A DNA stretch of 38,808 nt from Flavobacterium psychrophilum. GTDB lineage: Bacteria; Bacteroidota; Bacteroidia; Flavobacteriales; Flavobacteriaceae. The stretch spans positions 1 to 38,808 of the forward strand of contig CAMDQL010000011.1 in assembly GCA_945905915.1 (NCBI GenBank), in the 5' to 3' direction. A program made the translations under genes and the position numbers. Below, piece by piece: positions 32,710 through 38,808 of this stretch. The notes under the pieces are model-generated. The model searched no databases, was not told the DNA's origin, and saw only the letters and a program-made list of their open reading frames with translations. Each line of letters starts with the position of its first letter. The first letter of the stretch is position 1.

Positions 32710-32731
32710 AATACTATGCACGCATAGTATT
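32710..32731. promoter_or_regulatory. Palindromic operator candidate for the MarR regulator
   Basis: AATACTATGC, a 2-base centre AC, then GCATAGTATT: a perfect 10-base inverted repeat. Starting six bases upstream of the TATATTTG box, it covers the region where the upstream promoter element should sit, so bound protein would block RNA polymerase. It lacks a following T-run on the plus strand, where no gene would need termination. Confidence 0.7.
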
Positions 32732-32777
32732 TTATGATTTATTTATTATTGAATTAAAAATTTAACATTTTAATAAT

Positions 32778-32801
32778 AAAGTCTGACTTATGACAGACTT
32801 T
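32778..32801 (-). terminator. Possible terminator after the acyl-CoA synthetase gene
   Basis: AAAGTCTG (32778-32785) and CAGACTTT (32794-32801) form an 8-base stem with an 8-base loop. On the minus strand an A/T-rich but imperfect T-tract follows. Confidence 0.6.
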
Positions 32802-32810
32802 AATCTGATG

Positions 32811-34586
32811 TTAACCGTATATTTTTGTGTACAAATCGTTGTATTTTTCTTTGATCACTTTACGTTTTAATTTCATTGTTGGTGTCAAATGACCACCATC
32901 AATAGACCACACATCGGGTGTTAACTCAAAGCGTTTTACTTTTTCCCAACTTCCAAAGCGTTCATTATAATGTTCAATTTCTTCTTGAATTCGTTTTATT
33001 AAAGTAGGATTAGTAATTATTGCTTCATTAGTGGTTCCTAATTTTGCTTCAGGATGTTTCAAACCCCATTCTTTAATAAAATCGAAGCTTGGTTGTATAA
33101 AAGCGGCTGGCATTTTTTCACCATCACCAATAACCATTACTTGTTCAATAAATCGAGATTGTTTAAATGTGTTTTCAAGTAATTGCGGTGCAACATATTT
33201 ACCTCCTGAAGTTTTGAACATTTCTTTTTTACGATCGGTGATTTTTAAGAAGCCTTCATTATCAAATTCTCCAATATCTCCAGTATGAAAAAAGCCATCT
33301 TTTAAAACTTCATTACTTTGAGCTTCGTCTTTGTAATAGCCAAGCATAACGTTTGGTCCTTTGCAAAGAATTTCTCCATCAGCAGCAATTTTAATTTCTA
33401 CACCATCAAGTACTTTCCCTACAGTTCCTGCTCTAAATCCTTTATTTCTCATGTCATTCACAGAAATAACAGGAGAAGTTTCGGTTAAACCATATCCTTC
33501 CATAACAGGAATTCCTGCTGCGGTAAATACTTTGGTTAACCTAGGTTGTAATGCAGCACTTCCAGATACCAATAATTCTAGTTCGCCTCCAAGCGCTTCC
33601 TGCCATTTTGAAAAAATTAATTTACGTGCAATTTTAAGTTGGAATTCATAAAACCAGCCATTTTCTTTATAAGGTTTATAGTTCATACCTAACTCTAAAG
33701 CCCAGAAAAATAATTTCTTTTTTACACCCGTTAAATCAGCACCTTTTGCATATATTTTATCATAAACTTTTTCTAACAAACGAGGAACAACTGACATTAC
33801 GTGGGGATGAACTTCTTTTAAATTGTCTGATATTTTTTCAATACTTTCTGCAAAATAGATTGATATTCCATAATACTGGTACAAATAGGTAAGCATTCGT
33901 TCAAAAATATGACAAATAGGCAAGAAACTTAATGCTCTTGTGCTTCCTGCTCTTAATGGAACTCGTGGTGCACTCATTAAAACATCGGATACAATGTTTT
34001 GATGTGTTAGCATTACACCTTTTGGTTTTCCGGTTGTTCCAGAAGTATAAATTATAGTAGCTAAATCGGTTGTTGCTACATTGTTTTTTCGATCTTCAAC
34101 AACATCTTGATTTGATTCATCTGCTCCAAGTTCAAGAATTTCTTGCCAATTTTTACAACCTTTAATTGTATTATAAGAAAAAATCTCTTTCAGATTTGGT
34201 ATGTTTTTTTTAACAGCAATTAATTTGTCATATACTTCTTGATCCGAAACGAAACAATATGAAGATTCAGAATGATTTAAAATGTATTCATAATCTTCTG
34301 ACGTAATTGTAGGATACATTGGAACCGTTTGGACACCCGTTTGAAGAACCCCAATATCGGTTATATGCCATTCGGTTCTATTGGTGGATGAAATGATGGC
34401 AATTTTATCGTTTTTATTTACCCCTAAACGAAGCAGACCTCTAGAAAGAGCGTTTGCTTTTTCAAGATATTCTTTAGTGGATGTTTTAACCCATTCGTTA
34501 TTGTATTTTGTAACAAGTGCGTCAGATAAATTGTGTTTTTCCAATTGATAATAAGGAAAATCGAATAAACGTGTAATATTTGTCAT
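32811..34586 (-). CDS. Long-chain acyl-CoA synthetase (AMP-forming)
   Basis: A 591-residue ANL-superfamily ligase that activates fatty acids to acyl-CoA. The P-loop-like motif YTSGTTGKPKGVMLTHQN lies at about 178-195. Further motifs are MEGYGLTETSPV and DGFFHTGDIGEFDNEGFL, with the A8-type DRKKEMFKTSGGKYVAPQ near residue 470. Length and motifs fit the FAA1/FadD15-like group. It is on the same strand upstream of the marR operon, but a hairpin and 129 bases with a separate promoter intervene, so it is likely its own unit. A near-consensus box (TTAATTTG on the minus strand) lies just upstream of its start. Functionally it supplies substrate to the beta-oxidation genes next door. Confidence 0.94.
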   Translation of the reverse strand: MTNITRLFDFPYYQLEKHNLSDALVTKYNNEWVKTSTKEYLEKANALSRGLLRLGVNKNDKIAIISSTNRTEWHITDIGVLQTGVQTVPMYPTITSEDYEYILNHSESSYCFVSDQEVYDKLIAVKKNIPNLKEIFSYNTIKGCKNWQEILELGADESNQDVVEDRKNNVATTDLATIIYTSGTTGKPKGVMLTHQNIVSDVLMSAPRVPLRAGSTRALSFLPICHIFERMLTYLYQYYGISIYFAESIEKISDNLKEVHPHVMSVVPRLLEKVYDKIYAKGADLTGVKKKLFFWALELGMNYKPYKENGWFYEFQLKIARKLIFSKWQEALGGELELLVSGSAALQPRLTKVFTAAGIPVMEGYGLTETSPVISVNDMRNKGFRAGTVGKVLDGVEIKIAADGEILCKGPNVMLGYYKDEAQSNEVLKDGFFHTGDIGEFDNEGFLKITDRKKEMFKTSGGKYVAPQLLENTFKQSRFIEQVMVIGDGEKMPAAFIQPSFDFIKEWGLKHPEAKLGTTNEAIITNPTLIKRIQEEIEHYNERFGSWEKVKRFELTPDVWSIDGGHLTPTMKLKRKVIKEKYNDLYTKIYG

Positions 34587-34675
34587 AATTCGCTATTAAT
34601 AATTTCATGCAAATTAAAAAAATAAAATTAAAAAAGCAATTTTGATTTATTGATATTTTTTATGTCTTCAATAAA

Positions 34676-35536
34676 TTATTCTAATAGGGAGAGTGTGATA
34701 CAAATAATTGAAAGAATTGCAAGAAAAATTCCAATGTAATTTAGTTTTGAAAGTTTCTCTTTAAATATTAAAATTCCAGCGATACTTCCTAGAATGATAA
34801 CTCCCATATTCATACCTGCAAATACGGTAGACGGATTATTATGCAGTGCTTTGTGGGCATTTAAATAAAATAGGATGTTTCCAAAATTCAAAATTCCAAT
34901 TCCAATTCCCCAATAACTACCTTCTAATTTTATGGTTTCTTTTTGAATGAAAACTTTATATAGAACAATTAAAATAGATAGGAGTAAAGCACCACCAAAA
35001 ATAAAAAATAAAATGGTAGTAAACGGAATCTCGCTAATGGTCGCCACTCTTTTAAATAAGGTATCTATAATTCCAAATCCAAATAGAACGAGCAGAGGAT
35101 AAATCCAGTTAGAGTTTGAATTTTTAATTTCAGTCTTTTTTGAAAGTGTAAAAAATATCGCTGAAAATCCTAAAATTAATCCGATAATTTTATAGACCGT
35201 AAAAGTCTCATTAAAAATAAAATAGGATGCTAAAATAGGTATAAAAAGTGATAATCTTTGTGCAATATCAGTTTTTACAATTCCTATATTTTTAATTGAA
35301 GCATTTTGAAAAAGAAATACAATTGGCAAAAGTATCGAAAGGCTAACTAACAATTCTATAGGAATCTGTTCGAGACTTTCTTGAACTTGTGGTTTGAAAA
35401 TAACATAGGTTAAGACAAATGCAATTGCATAATTCCATGTGATGATTTGAAAAATATTTACTTGAAAACGTTTAGCAATTTTGAGCAGTATTCCTACTGA
35501 AACACTGCAAATAATGCTTAAAATTACATACCACAT
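34676..35536 (-). CDS. EamA/DMT-family transporter
   Basis: A 286-residue inner-membrane protein with about ten hydrophobic segments arranged as two five-helix halves, the drug/metabolite transporter layout. Visible pieces are MWYVILSIICSVSVGILLKI, then YFIFNETFTVYKIIGLILGF (the conserved E near the end of the first repeat) and ILIFKEKLSKLNYIGIFLAI (the equivalent in the second repeat). The substrate is unknown; the family covers metabolite and amino-acid exporters. It is divergent from the LTA-synthase-like gene across 61 bases. Confidence 0.88.
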   Translation of the reverse strand: MWYVILSIICSVSVGILLKIAKRFQVNIFQIITWNYAIAFVLTYVIFKPQVQESLEQIPIELLVSLSILLPIVFLFQNASIKNIGIVKTDIAQRLSLFIPILASYFIFNETFTVYKIIGLILGFSAIFFTLSKKTEIKNSNSNWIYPLLVLFGFGIIDTLFKRVATISEIPFTTILFFIFGGALLLSILIVLYKVFIQKETIKLEGSYWGIGIGILNFGNILFYLNAHKALHNNPSTVFAGMNMGVIILGSIAGILIFKEKLSKLNYIGIFLAILSIICITLSLLE

Positions 35537-35538
35537 TA

Positions 35539-35572
35539 TTGATTTTTTTAATCGAAATTTTACTTACATTTG
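35539..35572 (+). promoter_or_regulatory. Promoter of the LTA-synthase-like gene
   Basis: TTG (35539-35541), 23 bases, then TACATTTG (35565-35572), an exact TAnnTTTG match, 25 bases before the ATG at 35598. It lies in the divergent gap beside the EamA start. Confidence 0.5.
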
Positions 35573-35597
35573 TGCAATATAATTAAAATTTGAATTA

Positions 35598-37529
35598 ATG
35601 TATAGATTTTTTAGAGTTAATGAATATAAAGTTTTAGCCTACAGATTGCTGTTGGTTTATATAATGTATTTTGTAGCTAGAGTATTATTTTATTATTACA
35701 ATAATGATTTGTTAGATGTTCATGGTTTTAACGCATTTATAGCTATTTGTTACCATGGTTTAGTTTTTGATACTACTGCAATTTTATACATTAATTCAAT
35801 TTTTATCTTGTTTTCAGCATTTCCTTTTTGGATTAATACAAAACCAGGTTATCAAAAATTTCTATTTTACTGGTACATGTTAACCAACTTAATTTTCTAT
35901 TCATTAAACTTTATTGATTTAATTTATTACAGATATAATTTTGCCAGAACAACTATGGCTGTTGTAGATATTTTGAAAAATGAAAAGTCATTAACTTTTA
36001 TGTTTTTTAGATTTCTATTTACCTATTGGTTAGTATTTTTATTATTTATATGTATTTCTATTTTATGGATATTTTTATATAAGAAAATAAAAGTTGTGGA
36101 AATTCAAAATAAACCTAAAGTAATTCCCTATTTATTGTCATCAATTATTGGAGTTTTAATCATTGCTACCTTATCTGTTGGAGGCATTAGAGGTGATTTT
36201 AAAAAGAGTACAAGACCAATCAATTTGGTAGATGCCAATAGATTTGTAAAAAAACCACAACAGGCCGATTTAGTTTTAAATACACCATTTGCTTTTTTAA
36301 GAACTTTAGGAGTTAAAAGTTTTAAAAAAACAAATTTTAATATTCCTGAGTCTTTTGTGACTTCTAATTTTCAACCGATTAAGCAATACAATAATAATCC
36401 TTCCACCCAACCCAATATTGTTTTAATTATTACAGAAAGTTTTGGAAGAGAATATTCGGGTGCTTTTAATAAACACGCAAATATCAAGGATTATGTGAGT
36501 TACACACCATTTATTGATTCATTAGCGCAGCATAGTATGATTTTTTCAAATGCCTATGCTAATGGATACAAATCTATTCATGGAATGTCATCAATATTGT
36601 CTGGAGTTCCATCATTCAAAGATGCTTTTACGTCATCACCTTATGCAAAGCAAGAAATTCAATCGTTAGTTTCAACGTTGAAAGATAAAGGGTATGATAC
36701 CTCATTTTTTCACGGTGCGCCTAATGGTTCAATGGGGTTTTTAGGCTTTGGAAATATTTTAGGTTTTGATCATTACTATGGTATGACAGAGTATGGAAAT
36801 GACGAAGATTTTGATGGATCTTGGGGTATTTGGGATGAACCATTTTTTCAATTCATGAAGAACACTATCGATGCTAAAAAAGCACCTTTTTTTACTACTT
36901 TATTTACAGTATCGTCTCATGAACCTTATATTGTTCCTAATAAGTATAAAAATAAATTTTCAAAAGGTAATATTCCAATGCACCAGTGTATTTCGTATAC
37001 CGATTTTTCGTTTAAAAAGTTTTTTGAAGCTGCAAAAAATGAACCTTGGTATAAAAACACACTATTTATTATAACTGCAGATCATTGTAATCAAGTCAAT
37101 TACACAGATCATTATTCAGAACAAATAATGAATCGTCTGGCTATTCCAATTCTTATTTTTGACCCCAATGGGAAATATAAAGGTGAAAATACTGATTTAG
37201 CGCAACATATCGATATTTATCCTACTGTTTTGGACATGATAGGTTATAAAGATCCATTCAGGAGTTGGGGCTCTAGCTTGCTAGATAAAAATCATAAAGA
37301 TTTTGTATTTAATTATAATTCAGGGGTTTATTACTACGCTGAAGGAAACTATATTTGTACTTTTGATGGTAAGAAAGCAATCGGTTTTTATTCTGCTACT
37401 GATAAAAAATTGACTAAAAATTTAATCAAGTATAGAAATAAAGAAATGAATAATTTAGAAATATCTTGTAAGGCATTTTTACAAGATTATTACCATCGAA
37501 TTATTGATAAAAAATTAAATATAAAGTAA
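35598..37529 (+). CDS. LTA synthase-family membrane sulfatase-fold transferase
   Basis: A 643-residue inner-membrane enzyme with about five N-terminal membrane helices (residues about 10-205) and a periplasmic alkaline-phosphatase/sulfatase-fold domain. Metal-site features are NIVLIITESFGREYSGAF (about 272), FFHGAPNGSMGF, LFTVSSHEPY and FIITADHCNQ near residue 490. In the LtaS family the nucleophile is Thr in a G-x-K-T/S setting; here the matching stretch NGYKSIHGMSSILSG offers Ser326. Gram-negative Bacteroidota have no lipoteichoic acid, so the enzyme probably transfers a phosphoglycerol or phosphoethanolamine group to a membrane lipid or surface glycan. It overlaps the phosphatase gene by one base (TAATG), indicating translational coupling. 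Confidence 0.88.
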   Translation: MYRFFRVNEYKVLAYRLLLVYIMYFVARVLFYYYNNDLLDVHGFNAFIAICYHGLVFDTTAILYINSIFILFSAFPFWINTKPGYQKFLFYWYMLTNLIFYSLNFIDLIYYRYNFARTTMAVVDILKNEKSLTFMFFRFLFTYWLVFLLFICISILWIFLYKKIKVVEIQNKPKVIPYLLSSIIGVLIIATLSVGGIRGDFKKSTRPINLVDANRFVKKPQQADLVLNTPFAFLRTLGVKSFKKTNFNIPESFVTSNFQPIKQYNNNPSTQPNIVLIITESFGREYSGAFNKHANIKDYVSYTPFIDSLAQHSMIFSNAYANGYKSIHGMSSILSGVPSFKDAFTSSPYAKQEIQSLVSTLKDKGYDTSFFHGAPNGSMGFLGFGNILGFDHYYGMTEYGNDEDFDGSWGIWDEPFFQFMKNTIDAKKAPFFTTLFTVSSHEPYIVPNKYKNKFSKGNIPMHQCISYTDFSFKKFFEAAKNEPWYKNTLFIITADHCNQVNYTDHYSEQIMNRLAIPILIFDPNGKYKGENTDLAQHIDIYPTVLDMIGYKDPFRSWGSSLLDKNHKDFVFNYNSGVYYYAEGNYICTFDGKKAIGFYSATDKKLTKNLIKYRNKEMNNLEISCKAFLQDYYHRIIDKKLNIK

Positions 37530-38107
37530 TGAACTTCAAGAAAAAAATTGGGTTAGTTATTATTGTTTTTATAACAATTGGCATTGGAAAATATGTGTAT
37601 GACATGCATATTAATCATAATTTTGAAACAATTACAGAAGGTAAAGTATACAAAAGTGGTGTAATTCCTCCAGATGAAATTGAAGATTATGTAAAAGAAT
37701 ACAAAATTAAAAGTATTATTGATTTGCGTTTTCCAGGAACAGGTGATGAGGTGAATAATCCTGAAATTCCTACTGAGCTTACTGCTGAAAAAGAAGCTAT
37801 TGCAAAAATTAAGGGCGTAAACTATTTTAATAATGGTTCTGATCAGGTGCCTGAACCGCATAATCTAGATACTTTTTTCAAAATAATGGATGATCCTAAA
37901 AATTATCCAGTATTAATTCATTGTTATCATGGCGTTGGAAGAGCAGAAATGTACTCTGCAATTTACAGAATAGAGTATGAAAATATGGAAAAAGATGAAG
38001 CTAGAACAAATACCCGATTTTTAACTAAATGGAGTTCATTTGATTTAGGAAAACCTAAAGGAGATTTTTTGCATAATTATCAACGAAGAAAAGATTCGTT
38101 AAAATAA
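37529..38107 (+). CDS. Membrane-anchored tyrosine/dual-specificity phosphatase-like protein
   Basis: A 192-residue protein with an N-terminal membrane anchor or uncleaved signal (IGLVIIVFITIGIGKYVY) and a cysteine-phosphatase domain. The P-loop is HCYHGVGRAEM, with Cys132 and Arg138 in the C-x5-R pattern, preceded by VLI as usual. IKSIIDLRFPG upstream also fits the DSP/SIW14-like fold. A periplasmic location is likely from the anchor orientation. The start codon shares its A with the stop of the LTA-synthase-like gene, so the two products probably act in the same pathway, perhaps removing a phosphate from the lipid or glycan product. The substrate is unknown. Confidence 0.85.
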   Translation: MNFKKKIGLVIIVFITIGIGKYVYDMHINHNFETITEGKVYKSGVIPPDEIEDYVKEYKIKSIIDLRFPGTGDEVNNPEIPTELTAEKEAIAKIKGVNYFNNGSDQVPEPHNLDTFFKIMDDPKNYPVLIHCYHGVGRAEMYSAIYRIEYENMEKDEARTNTRFLTKWSSFDLGKPKGDFLHNYQRRKDSLK

Positions 38108-38211
38108 TTTTCTGCTTTCAAATATTTTTACATGTTATACGGCACCCAACCAACGATATTAGCAAAAAAATAATATATAAGATTTAGTACAATTGTAATT
38201 TTTAATTGATA

Positions 38212-38808
38212 TTATTTTTGATTTTCAATCCATTTTCTAGCATTCACAAACGCTTCTAACCAAGGTGAAACCTCATCTTTTTGTCCTCTATTTGGGTAAT
38301 TTGCCCAATTCCAAGGGAACGTAGAACGCTCAATATGTGGCATCATTACTAAATGTCTTCCAGTTGTGTCGCACATCATCGCCGTATTATAATCCGAACC
38401 ATTTGGATTGGCTGGATACCCTTCGTAACCATATTTTGCTACAATATTATATGCATTTTCAGGCATTGGCAAATTGAATTTTCCTTCACCGTGCGAAATC
38501 CAAACCCCTAAAGTAGCACCTTCTAAAGTAGAAAGCATCACGGAATTGTTTTTCTGAATTTTAACTGAAGTAAAGCCACTTTCATGTTTATGCGAATCGT
38601 TATGTTTCATTTTTCCATGAACTTCGTGCTCAGGATTAATCAGTTCTAATTCCATCATTAATTGGCAACCGTTACAAATTCCTACAGAAAGTGTATCTTC
38701 TCTTTTGAAGAAGTTTTTTAAAGCGGTGTTTGCTTTTTCATTGTATAAAAAGGCACCTGCCCAACCCTTAGCTGAACCTAAAACATCTGAATTAGAGAAA
38801 CCACCAAC
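38212..38808 (-). CDS. purL: Phosphoribosylformylglycinamidine synthase, C-terminal part (edge-truncated)
   Basis: The minus-strand frame is open to the window edge: 198 residues of the C-terminal glutamine amidotransferase domain of the large single-chain PurL of purine synthesis. It begins VGGFSNSDVLGSAKGWAGAF, carries the nucleophile motif SVGICNGCQLMMELEL and the catalytic His-Glu in MMPHIERSTFPWNW. The expected full length is about 1,200-1,300 residues, the rest lying beyond 38808. The in-frame ATG at 38658 is internal and not the start, since the GICNGC nucleophile lies upstream of it. Convergent with the phosphatase gene; no clear terminator is seen in the 104-base gap. Confidence 0.95.
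   Translation of the reverse strand, partial: VGGFSNSDVLGSAKGWAGAFLYNEKANTALKNFFKREDTLSVGICNGCQLMMELELINPEHEVHGKMKHNDSHKHESGFTSVKIQKNNSVMLSTLEGATLGVWISHGEGKFNLPMPENAYNIVAKYGYEGYPANPNGSDYNTAMMCDTTGRHLVMMPHIERSTFPWNWANYPNRGQKDEVSPWLEAFVNARKWIENQK

Noticed and set aside
32710..32731. Palindrome as a transcription terminator
   Set aside because: It lies upstream of the marR start, directly beside its promoter box, and after the separate hairpin at 32778-32801; an operator fits better.
37553..37861. 102-codon minus-strand ORF inside the phosphatase gene
   Set aside because: Phenylalanine/asparagine-rich shadow of a gene with a clear C-x5-R active site.
38212..38658. Separate 148-residue gene starting at 38658
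   Set aside because: The frame continues without a stop to the window edge and the PurL amidotransferase nucleophile lies upstream of that ATG, so it is an internal methionine.

Overview
The window is from a low-GC member of the Flavobacteriia, most likely Flavobacterium or a close relative. Four things support this: the TAnnTTTG-type promoter boxes, two proteins with type IX secretion (T9SS) sorting tails, a glucan utilisation cluster with a Y_Y_Y-domain regulator, and G/C-rich CCCCCGAAGGGGG intergenic hairpins. No tRNA, rRNA, CRISPR array, transposase or phage gene was seen. Both ends cut through genes: an unidentified C-terminus at 1-108 and the amidotransferase end of purL at 38212-38808.

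Layout. 1-2110: mnmD, a small conserved protein and oxyR. 2283-5654: a small exported protein, a SulP anion transporter and two beta-carbonic anhydrases, which look like an inorganic-carbon uptake module. 5679-9667: uvrA followed, with a 4-base overlap, by a LETM1-like membrane protein. 10013-24397: a beta-glucan (laminarin-like) utilisation locus. 24570-26557: an ECF-type sigma factor with a 47-residue protein, nth and bcp. 26616-34586: a fatty-acid beta-oxidation block (marR, multifunctional HAD/hydratase, thiolase, acyl-CoA dehydrogenase, plus an acyl-CoA synthetase). 34676-38107: an EamA transporter, an LTA-synthase-like membrane sulfatase-fold enzyme and a tyrosine-phosphatase-like protein.

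The glucan locus is the most interesting part. It has no SusC/SusD pair. It contains a T9SS-exported three-module binding protein, a membrane-spanning sensor/LuxR-type regulator without a kinase domain, and a tight five-gene run: a 1038-residue protein joining a clan GH-A-like hydrolase to what looks like an outer-membrane beta-barrel, a surface-lipoprotein binding protein, a GH16 lipoprotein, a GH3 beta-glucosidase and a T9SS-exported GH16. The inferred flow is: GH16 enzymes cut beta-1,3- or mixed-linkage glucan outside the cell, the two binding proteins hold it (they share a C-terminal module), the hydrolase-barrel trims and may admit oligosaccharides, and GH3 releases glucose in the periplasm. 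Near-identical sequence words lie about 200 bases upstream of both the first binding protein and the hydrolase-barrel gene, flanking the regulator gene, and are candidate operator sites.

Other notable points are a 22-base palindrome with the marR promoter next to it, an endonuclease III that lacks its iron-sulfur cysteines, an OxyR with its redox cysteines at the same residue numbers as in E. coli, and a pair of inverted G/C-rich repeats filling an intergenic gap of the beta-oxidation operon.
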